DNA from: LGRD01 sp031382215
Lineage (GTDB): Bacteria; Pseudomonadota; Gammaproteobacteria; Burkholderiales; Burkholderiaceae_C
Assembly (NCBI GenBank): GCA_031382215.1
Contig: JANMYQ010000145.1
Location: forward strand, 16,176 to 80,175
DNA: 64,000 bases
Direction: 5' to 3'
Under the pieces are notes generated by a model. The model saw only the letters and a list, made by a program, of their open reading frames with translations, did not search any database and was not told where the DNA came from. The position numbers and the translations under genes are program-made. Every line of letters begins with the position of its first letter. The first letter of the stretch is position 1. Of this stretch, positions 1-8,958 are shown piece by piece.

Positions 1-623
1 ATCACGCGGCGCGCGCTGCCACACCGCACGCGGCACGCCCTTCAGCTCGGCGGCGCTGAAGGCGAGCTGGGTCTTGTCTTCGCGCACCGCGCGCTCGAAG
101 TCCAGACCCAGGCGGGTGATCTCGACATTGATCTCGCGCGCACGTGCCTGGGCATCGGCGGCCAGGGCCACACCCGAGTCTTCGAAGGCATCGAGCTGGT
201 CGCGTTGCATGCGCCGGTCGATCTCGTCGGCCGGCTGCACCTGCTTCAGCAAGGCGTGGATGCCGGCGTTCTGCAAGAAGGCGCTGCTGAAGGCCTGGTA
301 GCCCACCTCACAGGCATCGGCGGCATCGCGAATCGCCTTGTCGGGGTGCACGCCGGCCAGCAGGGCCAGCGGGCCGAGCGTGTCTTCATAGCGGCGCAGC
401 ATCGCATCGAGTTCGGGCAGCACTGTGGCGGCGCGCTCCGCCGGCCACTCGGTGAGGTGCGCTTCAGTCTGCTTCTGGTCGGCCAGTAGGCGCTGGCAGG
501 CTTCGTCGACTTCGGCTGCGCTGCGGTAGGTCGGGAACTGGAATGTCTGCGCGCACGCACCTGGTACGCACCCGACCGCAAGCCAGAAGGCCAGCGCGCG
601 CACGGCAGCGGCCCCGCCGCTCA
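1..623 (-). CDS. M3-family metallopeptidase (oligopeptidase), N-terminal part, cut by window edge
   Basis: The first about 207 residues are visible; the catalytic HExxH domain lies outside the window, so activity cannot be judged. The protein begins with a signal peptide (MSGGAAAVRALAFWL..., cleavage probably after GACAQ) and continues with an all-helical region in the style of thimet-oligopeptidase N-termini (AFLQNAGIHALLKQV, ITRLGLDFERAVRED). Enzymes of this family cleave short peptides with a zinc HExxH motif. A signal peptide suggests periplasmic peptide degradation. The start ATG overlaps the stop of the small membrane gene upstream (ATGA), so the two are probably translationally coupled at the end of the beta-oxidation operon. 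The family call is from overall resemblance and is fairly but not fully secure. Confidence 0.7.
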
Positions 624-830
624 TGGCTTGGCGCCGCCTTCCCTGCGCGAACGCACCCAGATCAGCACCACGCCAACCACGATGGCGGCGACCGACACCG
701 TGGCGATGCCGAGCCCGAGCGCTTCATCACTGCGGCGCACCACCAGCCCCAGCGCCAGCATCAGCATGCCGCCGAAGATGAGCACCCAGGTCAGCGTGGC
801 AAGGCGCGAGGTGGAGAGTTTCAGAACCAT
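621..830 (-). CDS. Small two-helix membrane protein of unknown function
   Basis: A 69-residue protein starting MVLKLSTSR. Two hydrophobic helices are visible, LTWVLIFGGMLMLALGLV and ATVSVAAIVVGVVLIWV, separated by a short charged loop (RRSDEA), with a basic tail (RSRREGGAKP). It is probably an inner-membrane hairpin. I chose the ATG at 830 rather than an upstream ATG at 851 because 830 overlaps the acyl-CoA dehydrogenase stop by only ten bases and puts the hydrophobic segment near the start. Its own stop overlaps the start of the peptidase gene. No function can be assigned. Confidence 0.6.
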   Translation of the reverse strand: MVLKLSTSRLATLTWVLIFGGMLMLALGLVVRRSDEALGLGIATVSVAAIVVGVVLIWVRSRREGGAKP

Positions 831-2704
831 GCTTCTTCCATGTTGCGACAAGTGGCGTCGCGAGTTTCGACCACCCCGAGCCAGGCGCCGATGCGCGGCA
901 GCTCGTAGCGGAAAAAGTAGCGGCAGGCCGCGAGCTTGCCATGCAGCAGGGCCGCGTCGGCACTGCCTTCAGCTTGACCAGGCCCCAAGCGTGCCTGCGC
1001 ACACAGCGCCACGTCCAGCCACACCCACGCCAGCACCGTGTGGCCGAAGGCCTGCAGGTAGGGCGTGGCATTGGCCAGCGCTTCTTCGGGCTGGCCGGTG
1101 GCCCAGGCGGCTTTGCTCGCGCCGTCCACATGCTTCAGCGCCGCGGCGAGCGCGCTGGCGTGTTCGGCCAGGTCGGGCAGGGCCAGCGCGCGCTCGATCG
1201 TCTGGTTGATGCGGGCGGCCAGCATCTGCAGCCCCTGGCCACCGTTCATCACCACCTTGCGGCCCAGCAGGTCCAGCGCCTGGATGCCGTGCGTGCCCTC
1301 GTGGATCATGTTCAGCCGGTTGTCGCGCCAGTACTGCTCGACCGGGAAGTCGCGCGTGTAGCCGTAGCCGCCCAGCACCTGGATGGCCAGGCTGTTGGCT
1401 TCCAGGCACCACTCGCTGGGCCAGCTCTTGGCGATCGGCGTCAGCATCTCGAGCAGCACGCCGGCCTCTGCGGCCGTGTCGGCCGTGCCGGTGTGGTGTT
1501 CGTCCACCAGCCGCGCGCAGTACAGCTCCAGCGCCAGCGCGCCTTCGCAGTAACTTTTCTGGGCCAGCAGCATGCGCTTCACGTCGGCGTGTTCGATGAT
1601 GCGGACCTGCGGCTGGTTGGCGTCTTTGCCGCCCTTGCCTACCACCGGTCTGCCCTGCGGCCGGTTCTTCGCGTAGTCGAGGCTGGCCTCGTAGCCCGCA
1701 TAACCGAGCATCGTGGCGCCCAGCCCGACGGCGATGCGCGCCTCGTTCATCATGTGGAACATACAACGCAGGCCCTCGCCCGGTTGGCCGACGAGGTAGC
1801 CCACGGCGCCGGAACCGGCGCCGTCAATGCCACCGCCCGCGGCCGCGCGCACCGGGAATTTGCCCTCGCCGAAGTTGAGCAGCGTGTTCGGGATGCCGCG
1901 GTAGCCGAGCTTGTGGTTCAAGCCGGCCAGCGCCACATCATTGCGTTCGCCGGTCAGCGCGCCGTTCACATCGACCAGCTTCTTGGGCACGATGAACAGC
2001 GAAATGCCGCGCGTGCCGGGCACCAGCTTGCCGTCGGCGCCCGGAATCTTGGCCAGCACCAGGTGAATGATGTTCTCGGTCAGCTCGTGCTCACCGTTGG
2101 AGATCCACATCTTGTTGCCACGCAGCCGGTAGCGCGAGCCGAGCGGATCGTCGGCAAATTCCGCACCGTCGGGCACAGCGCGGGTGACGATGTCGGACAG
2201 GCTGGAGCCGGCTTGCGGTTCGGACAGGCACATCGTGCCGGCAAAACGACCGCCGAACTGATTGCGCGCGAACACCTGCTTCTGCATTTCGGTGCCGTGC
2301 ACGATCAGCAAGTTGGCGTTGCCGCTGGTCAGCATGCCGGCACCGCCCACGCCGATGCCGGCCTTGGAGAAAAAGCTGTTCGCGGCCATCTGCACGACGC
2401 AGGGCAACTGCATGCCGCCCCATTCATAGTCTTGCGCCGCCGCCAGCATGCCCGACTCGGCATACGCGCGCGAGGCCGCGTGGCTGGCTTCGGGCAGGTG
2501 CACCTGGTTGCCGTCGAACCACGGCTCTTCGGTGTCGACGAGGCGGTTGAACGGCGCCACCTTCTCGCGCGCGAGGCGCTCGCACATGTCGAGCACCGAG
2601 TCGAAGGTCTCGCGCGAGTGGTCGGCGAAGCGGGTGCGCTGGCGCAGCGCTTCGACGTTCAGCCAGTCGTAGAGCAGAAAGTCGGCCGTGCGGCGGTACG
2701 TCAT
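821..2704 (-). CDS. Acyl-CoA dehydrogenase (DmdC/FadE-like, long form)
   Basis: A 627-residue FAD enzyme catalysing alpha,beta-dehydrogenation of an acyl-CoA, the first step of beta-oxidation. The flavin/substrate signature TMCLSEPQAGSSLSD lies near residue 160 and KMWISNGEHELTENI near 200. The late motif NMIHEGTHGIQALDLLGRKV carries Glu469, the expected catalytic base in this long subfamily, which has an extra C-terminal domain of about 130 residues and includes methylmercaptopropionyl-CoA dehydrogenases. Substrate chain length cannot be read from sequence. It lies downstream of the FadB-like and thiolase genes in one minus-strand operon. Its Shine-Dalgarno sequence (GAGGT) sits in the last unit of the decamer array that begins at the preceding stop codon. 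Confidence 0.93.
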   Translation of the reverse strand: MTYRRTADFLLYDWLNVEALRQRTRFADHSRETFDSVLDMCERLAREKVAPFNRLVDTEEPWFDGNQVHLPEASHAASRAYAESGMLAAAQDYEWGGMQLPCVVQMAANSFFSKAGIGVGGAGMLTSGNANLLIVHGTEMQKQVFARNQFGGRFAGTMCLSEPQAGSSLSDIVTRAVPDGAEFADDPLGSRYRLRGNKMWISNGEHELTENIIHLVLAKIPGADGKLVPGTRGISLFIVPKKLVDVNGALTGERNDVALAGLNHKLGYRGIPNTLLNFGEGKFPVRAAAGGGIDGAGSGAVGYLVGQPGEGLRCMFHMMNEARIAVGLGATMLGYAGYEASLDYAKNRPQGRPVVGKGGKDANQPQVRIIEHADVKRMLLAQKSYCEGALALELYCARLVDEHHTGTADTAAEAGVLLEMLTPIAKSWPSEWCLEANSLAIQVLGGYGYTRDFPVEQYWRDNRLNMIHEGTHGIQALDLLGRKVVMNGGQGLQMLAARINQTIERALALPDLAEHASALAAALKHVDGASKAAWATGQPEEALANATPYLQAFGHTVLAWVWLDVALCAQARLGPGQAEGSADAALLHGKLAACRYFFRYELPRIGAWLGVVETRDATCRNMEEAWF

Positions 2705-2708
2705 CGGG

Positions 2709-2748
2709 TTACCTCAATTCAGCTCAAGTCAGCTCAAGTCATCTCAGG
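2709..2748 (-). repeat. Stop-anchored decamer tandem array after the Sel1-like gene
   Basis: On the minus strand four consecutive 10-bp units fill the gap between two genes: CCTGAGATGA (ending in the real stop), CTTGAGCTGA twice, and ATTGAGGTAA. Each unit ends in a stop triplet. Because 10 is not a multiple of 3, the TGAs fall in frames 0, 1 and 2, and the final TAA returns to frame 0. The array supplies the ribosome binding site of the next gene. Confidence 0.9.
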
Positions 2749-3485
2749 ATGGGCTCGTCTTCGAGCACGTCGATCGAACCGCCGCCCTTGAAGCGCAGCG
2801 CCACCGGCATGGCCACGCGCGCATTCACCAGGAGTTTCGGGTCGGGCGACGGCAGTGCCTTCACCACCTCGGGCAGGCGCGCATTGAACGCGGCCGCCAA
2901 TGCGGTGTACAGCTCGGTCTGCTGGTCAGCGCCCTCGGCGGTCGGCTTCAGGCTGATCTGGCGCGCTCGCAGCGCGTTGACTTCCAGCACGAAAGCGGCT
3001 TCGCGCGCCCCGCGCAGGTCGCCGGCCGGGTATTGCACCGTCGCCAGCACCTCGCTCAGCACGGCATACGCGTAGCCGATCGAATAGTCCCAGGGCTGCA
3101 GCGGCTCGTTCGAGCCGCCCTTGCCGGCCAGCCACGCGCCTGCATTCGAGTAACTCTGCGACACGCCCTGCCCGAGCGCAAAGCGGCGCGCCAGGCGCCG
3201 CACCCCCAGCGCACTGCCGCTGCGCGCGGCCTGGGCGAGGAACTCCAGCGCGCGCGCTTCGCTGCGCCCGACGCACTGGCCTGTCTCGTAAAGGTTCGAC
3301 GCGGCCAGAAAGGAGTCGACCTTGCGCGCGGCCAACGCCTGGTTCAAGCCGGCGAGCAACTCAGTGCAATACGCATCGGCGGGTGCGGCCGGATCGCGCT
3401 TGACGGCCTGGCCCCAGGCGAGTTCAGCGGCGCCGCACAGCAGCAGCGCGGCACACCCCAACCCGGCACGGAGCAGTAAGGTCAC
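2739..3485 (-). CDS. Secreted Sel1-repeat-like protein
   Basis: A protein of 248 residues with a clear signal peptide (VTLLLRAGLGCAALLLCG..., cleavage near AWGQA). Helical repeats resembling SEL1/TPR units follow at about residues 50-115 (SNLYETGQCVGRSEARALEF; LARRFALGQGVSQSYSNAGAW). The C-terminal 45 residues (NARVAMPVALRFKGGGSIDV) look beta-rich. The start is GTG, overlapping the thiolase stop as GTGA; a longer open frame upstream is antisense noise inside the thiolase gene. It is probably a periplasmic scaffold, but its role within a fatty-acid operon is unknown. Confidence 0.75.
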   Translation of the reverse strand: MTLLLRAGLGCAALLLCGAAELAWGQAVKRDPAAPADAYCTELLAGLNQALAARKVDSFLAASNLYETGQCVGRSEARALEFLAQAARSGSALGVRRLARRFALGQGVSQSYSNAGAWLAGKGGSNEPLQPWDYSIGYAYAVLSEVLATVQYPAGDLRGAREAAFVLEVNALRARQISLKPTAEGADQQTELYTALAAAFNARLPEVVKALPSPDPKLLVNARVAMPVALRFKGGGSIDVLEDEPILR

Positions 3486-4657
3486 AGCACCTCGAACACA
3501 CCCGCCGCGCCCATGCCACCACCAATGCACATCGTCACGACCACTCTCTTGGCGCCGCGACGCTTGCCTTCGATCAGCGCATGGCCAGTGAGGCGCTGGC
3601 CACTCACGCCATACGGGTGGCCGACCGCGATGGCGCCGCCGTTCACGTTCAGCCGGTCCATCGGAATGCCCAGCGTGTCGGCGCTGTACAGCACCTGCAC
3701 CGCAAAGGCTTCGTTCAATTCCCACAGGTCGATGTCGGCCACCGTCAGCCCCAGGCGCTTGAGCACCTTGGGGACCGCGAAGACCGGGCCGATGCCCATC
3801 TCATCCGGCTCGCAGCCGGCCACTGCAAAGCCGAGGAAGCGGCCCAGCGGCTTGAGGCCGCGCTTGGAGGCGAGCTGCTCGCTCATCACCACGCAGGCGC
3901 CGCCGCCGTCGGAAAACTGGCTCGCGTTGCCGGCCGAAATAACGCCGCCGGGCATCGCCGGCTTGATGCCCGCAATGCCTTCGGCGGTGGTGCCGGCGCG
4001 CAGGCCTTCGTCGACGCTGACGGTCACTTCCTTGGTGCGCAGGCCCATCACTGCATCGGCGATGCCGGCGGTCACGGTGATCGGCGCGATCTCGTCCTTG
4101 AACTTGCCGGCCTCTTGCGCGGCGCAGGCCTTCTGCTGGCTGGCAGCGCCGTATTCGTCCATGCGTTCACGGCCAATTTTGTATCGCTTGGCCACCTGCT
4201 CGGCCGTCTGCAGCATGTTCCAGTAGATCTCGGGCTTGTGCTCTTTGAGCCAGCTGTCGGCCATCATGTGGGTGTTCATCTCGTTCTGCACGCACGAGAT
4301 GCTCTCCACGCCGCCGGCCACGAACACCTCGCCCTCGCCGGCAATGATGCGTTGCGCGGCCAGCGCGATCGTCTGCAGCCCGCTGGAGCAGAAGCGGTTC
4401 ACCGTCATGCCGCTGGTGGTGATGGGCAAACCGGCGCGCAGCGCGATCTGGCGCGCGATGTTGGCGCCGGTCGCGCCCTCGGGGTTGGCGCAGCCCATGA
4501 TCACGTCGTCGACCTCGGCGGCTTCGATGCCGGCGCGTTCGACCGCAGCCTTGACGGCGTGGCCGCCCAAGGTGGCGCCGTGCGTCATGTTGAAGGCGCC
4601 CTTCCAGCTCTTGGCGAGCGGCGTGCGGGCGGTGGAAACGATCACGGCTTGGGTCAT
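3482..4657 (-). CDS. fadA: Acetyl-CoA C-acyltransferase (3-ketoacyl-CoA thiolase)
   Basis: A 391-residue thiolase catalysing thiolytic cleavage of 3-ketoacyl-CoA to acetyl-CoA and a shortened acyl-CoA. All catalytic positions are visible: nucleophile Cys90 in NRFCSSG, the GHPYGVSG histidine near 347, and Cys near 377 in TMCIGGGMG. The length is normal for the family. It lies 33 bp downstream of the FadB-like gene and overlaps the following secreted-protein gene by 4 bp, so the three are very probably cotranscribed. It could favour acetoacetyl-CoA instead of longer substrates; the pairing with a bifunctional FadB-like enzyme favours a degradative role. Confidence 0.93.
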   Translation of the reverse strand: MTQAVIVSTARTPLAKSWKGAFNMTHGATLGGHAVKAAVERAGIEAAEVDDVIMGCANPEGATGANIARQIALRAGLPITTSGMTVNRFCSSGLQTIALAAQRIIAGEGEVFVAGGVESISCVQNEMNTHMMADSWLKEHKPEIYWNMLQTAEQVAKRYKIGRERMDEYGAASQQKACAAQEAGKFKDEIAPITVTAGIADAVMGLRTKEVTVSVDEGLRAGTTAEGIAGIKPAMPGGVISAGNASQFSDGGGACVVMSEQLASKRGLKPLGRFLGFAVAGCEPDEMGIGPVFAVPKVLKRLGLTVADIDLWELNEAFAVQVLYSADTLGIPMDRLNVNGGAIAVGHPYGVSGQRLTGHALIEGKRRGAKRVVVTMCIGGGMGAAGVFEVL

Positions 4658-4690
4658 GGGGTTCTCCGGTGCGGGTGCGATTGAGAGCGG

Positions 4691-6784
4691 TCAGCTGAAA
4701 GGCTTGCCTTCGGCCGCGAGCCTGGCCAGCAGCGGCGCGGGCTTCCAGAACTCGGCGTCGTCGTTCGGGTTGGCCGCAAAGCGCTTCATGGCAGCGACCA
4801 CGTTGAACAGGCCGAAAGTATCGGCGTAACACATCGGCCCGCCGCGGTGGAGCGGGAAGCCGTAGCCGGTGAGGTAGACCATGTCGATGTCGGAGGCGCG
4901 CATCGCAATGCCTTCGTCGACGATCTTCGCGCCTTCGTTGACGAGCGAGAACACCAGCCGCTGCACGATCTCTTCATCGCCGATCTTGCGCGGCTGGATG
5001 CCTTGCGCCGCGCGGTGCTTCTCGAGCATCTCGACCACCACCGCCGACGGGATCGCGTCGCGCTTGCCCGGCACGTAGTCGTACCAGCCGGCGCTGGTCT
5101 TCTGGCCATAGCGACCCAGTTCGCACAGCAGGTCGGCCGTTTTGCTGTAGCGCATGTTCGGCTTTTCCTGGTAGCGGCGCTTGCGGATCGCCCAGCCGAT
5201 GTCGTTGCCGGCCAGGTCGCCCATGCGGAACGGCCCCATCGCGAAGCCGAACTTCTCGACCGCCTTGTCGACCTGCGCCGGTGTGCAGCCCTCGTCGAGC
5301 AGGAAGCCGGCCTGGCGAGAGTACTGCTCGATCATGCGGTTGCCGATGAAGCCGTCGCACACGCCCGAGACCACGCAGGTCTTCTTAATCTTCCTGCCCA
5401 GCGCCATCACGGTCGCGAGCACGTCTTTCGCGGTCTTTTCGCCGCGCACCACTTCAAGCAGCTTCATGACGTTGGCGGGGCTGAAGAAGTGCGTGCCGAT
5501 CACGTCCTGCGGGCGCTTGGTGAAACTGGCAATTCTGTTGACGTCGAGCGTGGAGGTGTTGGATGCCAGGATCGCGCCGGGCTTCATCACCTCGTCGAGT
5601 GTCTTGAAGACCTTTTCCTTCACGCCCATCTCTTCGAACACGGCCTCGATCACCATGTCGGCGTCCTTCAGGTCGCCATAGTTCAAGGTGGTGCTCAGCA
5701 GCGCCATGCGCTCCTTGTACTTGGCTTCCTTGAGCTTGCCCTTCTTGACTTGCGCTTCGTAGTTCTTGGCGATCGTCGCCACACCCTTGTCGAGCGCTTC
5801 CTGCTTCATCTCGAGCATCACCACCGGGATGCCGGCGTTCAGGAAGTTCATCGCGATGCCGCCGCCCATCGTGCCGGCGCCGATGACGGCGAGTTTCTTG
5901 ACGTCGCGCACCGGCGTATCGGCCGGAACGTCGGGGATCTTGGTGGTGGCGCGTTCGGCGGTGAAGGCGTGGCGCAGCGCCTTGCATTCGGGCGTGACCA
6001 TCAGGCCGAGGAACAGCTCGCGCTCGAACTTCATGCCGTCGTCGAACTTCATCTTCGCCGACGCGGCGACCGCCTCGACGCACTTCAGCGGCGCCGGGAA
6101 GTTGCGCGACATCGCGCCGACGGTGTTGCGTGCGAACTGGAAGTAGGCGTCGGGGTTCGGGTGCTCGACCTTGAGGTTCCGCACCAAGGGCAGCGGTCGC
6201 TTGTCGGCCACCTCGGCGGCAAACGCCAGTGCACCGGCCAACAGGTCGCCGTCGATCAGTTTGTCGAACAGCTTCTGGCCCGGCGCGGCGGCCAGCAGTT
6301 CACTCTTCACCGGCTCGCCGCTGACGATCATGTTCAGCGCGTTCTCCACGCCGAGCACACGCGACAGGCGCTGCGTGCCGCCGGCCCCCGGGATCAAACC
6401 GATCTTGACTTCCGGCATGGCGATCTGCGCACCAGGCGACACCACGCGGTAATGGCAACCCAGCGCCAGTTCCAGCCCGCCACCCATCGCGACGCTGTGC
6501 ACCGCGGCGATGGTAGGTTTGCTGCTCGCTTCCAGAGCCAGGATCACGCTGAGAAGGTTGGGCTCGGCCAGTGCCTTGGGCGAACCGAACTCGCGGATGT
6601 CGGCGCCGCCCGAAAAGGCCTTGCCAGCGCCGGTGAGAACGATGGCTTTGACCGCTGGATCGGCAAGCGCCTTGTCGAGCCCGTTCGCGATGCCGAGGCG
6701 GGTCTCGTGGCCCAGGCCGTTGACGGGCGGGTTGTCCAGCGTGATGACGGCCACCGGGCCGCGAACTTCGTATTGGGCGCTCAT
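4691..6784 (-). CDS. fadB: Bifunctional enoyl-CoA hydratase / 3-hydroxyacyl-CoA dehydrogenase
   Basis: A 697-residue fusion. Residues 1-190 form a crotonase domain (GAGKAFSGGADIREF oxyanion motif; GGGLELALGCHYRV; PEVKIGLIPGAGGTQRL). A Rossmann dehydrogenase domain begins near residue 300 (VIGAGTMGGGIA) with the catalytic-histidine motif GTHFFSPANVMKLLEVV, and two C-terminal HAD domains follow (GVCDGFIGNRM; GYGFPLHRGGPMCYAD). It hydrates 2-enoyl-CoA and oxidises the 3-hydroxy product. I took the ATG at 6784; upstream codons in the same frame lack crotonase character. It heads the minus-strand operon with the thiolase. The layout resembles peroxisomal-type multifunctional enzymes as much as E. 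coli FadB, so the symbol is functional, not strictly orthologous. Confidence 0.93.
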   Translation of the reverse strand: MSAQYEVRGPVAVITLDNPPVNGLGHETRLGIANGLDKALADPAVKAIVLTGAGKAFSGGADIREFGSPKALAEPNLLSVILALEASSKPTIAAVHSVAMGGGLELALGCHYRVVSPGAQIAMPEVKIGLIPGAGGTQRLSRVLGVENALNMIVSGEPVKSELLAAAPGQKLFDKLIDGDLLAGALAFAAEVADKRPLPLVRNLKVEHPNPDAYFQFARNTVGAMSRNFPAPLKCVEAVAASAKMKFDDGMKFERELFLGLMVTPECKALRHAFTAERATTKIPDVPADTPVRDVKKLAVIGAGTMGGGIAMNFLNAGIPVVMLEMKQEALDKGVATIAKNYEAQVKKGKLKEAKYKERMALLSTTLNYGDLKDADMVIEAVFEEMGVKEKVFKTLDEVMKPGAILASNTSTLDVNRIASFTKRPQDVIGTHFFSPANVMKLLEVVRGEKTAKDVLATVMALGRKIKKTCVVSGVCDGFIGNRMIEQYSRQAGFLLDEGCTPAQVDKAVEKFGFAMGPFRMGDLAGNDIGWAIRKRRYQEKPNMRYSKTADLLCELGRYGQKTSAGWYDYVPGKRDAIPSAVVVEMLEKHRAAQGIQPRKIGDEEIVQRLVFSLVNEGAKIVDEGIAMRASDIDMVYLTGYGFPLHRGGPMCYADTFGLFNVVAAMKRFAANPNDDAEFWKPAPLLARLAAEGKPFS

Positions 6785-6957
6785 GGGTGCGGTCCTCTGT
6801 CGATGGGCTGGGTGAAACGAGGAAAAGAACGGTCGTGCGATTCTAGGGTGCGGCCTCGGAGCCGGCCTGTCCCGGCGGAGACATGGCCAGCCGGGTTCGC
6901 CTTGCACTTTACCCCTGCCGTCGGCCCGTGAAGCCTCGCTCGATAAACTCACGGTCC

Positions 6958-8463
6958 ATGAACGCCGTGCTGTCACCGCCCACTGCCGACCCGACCGGCG
7001 CCGCGCCCACCTGGTCGAACCGGTTCCGTGCGCTGGGCAGCAGCTTCTTCACCGAACTGCCGCCGCAGCCGCTGCCCGAGCCGCACTGGGTCGCGACCAG
7101 CCCGGACTGTGCCGCGCTGCTGGGCCTGCCGGCCGATTGGGCGCAGCGCGAAGGCTGGAACGCGCTGCAGGTCTTCAGTGGCAACGCCGCGTGGGACGGC
7201 ATGCAGCCACTCGCCAGCGTCTACAGCGGTCACCAGTTCGGCGTGTGGGCCGGGCAGTTGGGCGACGGACGTGCGCTGTGGCTGGGCGAGATGAACACGC
7301 CGAACGGGCCGATGGAGCTGCAGCTCAAGGGCGCGGGGCTGACGCCGTACTCACGTATGGGCGACGGGCGCGCGGTACTGCGCTCGTCGATCCGCGAGTT
7401 CCTGTGTTCCGAAGCGATGCACGGGCTGGGCATCCCGACCACACGCGCGCTGTGCATCACCGGTTCAACGCAGTTGGCGGTGCGGCGCGAAACGCTTGAA
7501 ACCGCCGCGGTGGTCACGCGCGCAGCACCCAGCTTCATCCGCTTCGGCCACTTCGAGCACTTTGCGCACAACGACCAGCACGCTCAGTTGCGCCAGTTGG
7601 CCGACTTCGTGATCGAGCACCACTACCCGGAATGCGCCGATGCCGCGAAGCCGCATGCCGCATTGCTGGAAGCCGTGGCGCGCCTCACCGCTGAGCTGAT
7701 GGCCGACTGGCAGGCGGTCGGTTTCTGCCACGGCGTGATGAACACCGACAACATGTCCATCCTGGGGCTGACGATCGACTATGGCCCGTTCGGCTTTCTG
7801 GACCCATTCGACCCCGGCCACATCTGCAACCACACCGACCACCAGGGCCGCTATGCCTACGCGCGCCAGCCGAACGTGGGCTTCTGGAACCTGCACGCGT
7901 TGGCGCAGTCGCTGCTGCCGCTGATCGGCGACACCGATGCCGCGCTGGCAGCACTCGAACCCTACAAGACCGCGTTCCCGCAGGCACTGATGGCGCGCAT
8001 GCGCGCCAAGCTCGGGCTGCGGAGCAGCGAAGACGCCGACCGCGAACTGGTGGACGACCTGCTCAAGCTCATGGCTGCTGACAAGGCCGACTTCACGATC
8101 ACCTTCCGCCGCCTGGGCGGCTTCGGCAGCGCGCCCGCCGCGGACAACTCGGCAGTGCGCGACATGTTCATCGACCGCGACGCCTTCGACGCCTGGGCGT
8201 TGCGATACGCCGGGCGCTTGCGCCTCGAAGGCAGCGTGGACGGCGAACGCCGCCTTGCAATGAACCGCGTGAACCCCCACGTCGTGTTGCGGAACCATCT
8301 GGCCGAAGTGGCGATCCGCCAGGCCCAGGCGGGCGACTTCTCCGAAGTGCAACGCCTGCAGAAAGTTCTGAGCCGGCCGTTCGACGAACAACCCGAGTCG
8401 GCCGCGTACGCCGCCTTCCCGCCCGAGTGGGCCCAATCCATCGAGGTGTCCTGTTCATCATGA
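6958..8463 (+). CDS. selO: Protein adenylyltransferase SelO (YdiU family)
   Basis: A 501-residue pseudokinase-fold enzyme that transfers AMP from ATP to Ser/Thr/Tyr of redox proteins. Visible motifs are MELQLKGAGLTPYSRMGDGRAV, SSIREFLCSEAMHGLGIPTT, and the metal-binding pair HGVMNTDNM and DYGPFGFLD. The protein ends in Cys-Ser-Ser; the third residue from the end is selenocysteine in animal SelO, and here it is Cys499. The start is ATG 6958 (MNAVLSPP), since the longer frame has no family-like sequence. Its stop overlaps the msrB start as ATGA. Pairing with a methionine sulfoxide reductase fits the role of SelO in oxidative stress. Confidence 0.95.
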   Translation: MNAVLSPPTADPTGAAPTWSNRFRALGSSFFTELPPQPLPEPHWVATSPDCAALLGLPADWAQREGWNALQVFSGNAAWDGMQPLASVYSGHQFGVWAGQLGDGRALWLGEMNTPNGPMELQLKGAGLTPYSRMGDGRAVLRSSIREFLCSEAMHGLGIPTTRALCITGSTQLAVRRETLETAAVVTRAAPSFIRFGHFEHFAHNDQHAQLRQLADFVIEHHYPECADAAKPHAALLEAVARLTAELMADWQAVGFCHGVMNTDNMSILGLTIDYGPFGFLDPFDPGHICNHTDHQGRYAYARQPNVGFWNLHALAQSLLPLIGDTDAALAALEPYKTAFPQALMARMRAKLGLRSSEDADRELVDDLLKLMAADKADFTITFRRLGGFGSAPAADNSAVRDMFIDRDAFDAWALRYAGRLRLEGSVDGERRLAMNRVNPHVVLRNHLAEVAIRQAQAGDFSEVQRLQKVLSRPFDEQPESAAYAAFPPEWAQSIEVSCSS

Positions 8464-8888
8464 GCCGACCTGACGACCGCCCTGACAACGTCACCCGAAA
8501 CGTCACCAAAAGCGACGCCGAGTGGCGCGCCACCCTCGACCCGGTGCAATACCAGGTCGCGCGCCAGGCCGCCACCGAACGCGCGTTCAGCGGCAAGTAC
8601 TGGGACCACTGGGACAAAGGCCAGTACAACTGCGTCGGCTGCGGCACGCCGCTGTTCGACGCCGGCACCAAGTTCGACGCCGGCTGCGGCTGGCCGAGCT
8701 ACTTTGCGCCGGTCAACAGCGAGGTCGTCGAGCGCGTGGTCGACAAGACGCACGGCATGGTGCGCGTGGAAGTGCGCTGCAACAACTGCGGCTCGCACCT
8801 GGGCCATGTGTTCGAAGACGGGCCCGAGCCGACCGGTGAGCGCTTCTGCATCAACTCGGCCGCGATAGACTTCGCCCCCAAAACCTGA
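8460..8888 (+). CDS. msrB: Peptide-methionine (R)-S-oxide reductase MsrB
   Basis: A 142-residue enzyme reducing the R-epimer of methionine sulfoxide in proteins with thioredoxin as electron donor. The structural zinc cysteines are present (CVGC at 58/61 and CNNC at 107/110), as is the catalytic Cys130 in RFCINSAAI. GCGWPSYF and SHLGHVF are family signatures. The ATG overlaps the selO stop, indicating coupled translation; an in-frame ATG 33 bases upstream lies within selO and is not needed. The protein is cytoplasmic, with no signal peptide. Confidence 0.96.
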   Translation: MSRPDDRPDNVTRNVTKSDAEWRATLDPVQYQVARQAATERAFSGKYWDHWDKGQYNCVGCGTPLFDAGTKFDAGCGWPSYFAPVNSEVVERVVDKTHGMVRVEVRCNNCGSHLGHVFEDGPEPTGERFCINSAAIDFAPKT

Positions 8889-8958
8889 CGTTCAACTTGT
8901 CGCCCAAACGCGCGGCACCCGGCGGCCACCTGGCCGCGCAACGCGACGCGCCCCCTCC

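Noticed and set aside
941..2791. Long plus-strand open frame opposite the acyl-CoA dehydrogenase gene
   Set aside because: Antisense frame caused by high GC bias; His/Arg/Gln-rich, no family likeness. Similar shadows opposite fadB, parE, the receptor, the RND pump and the binding protein were rejected for the same reason.
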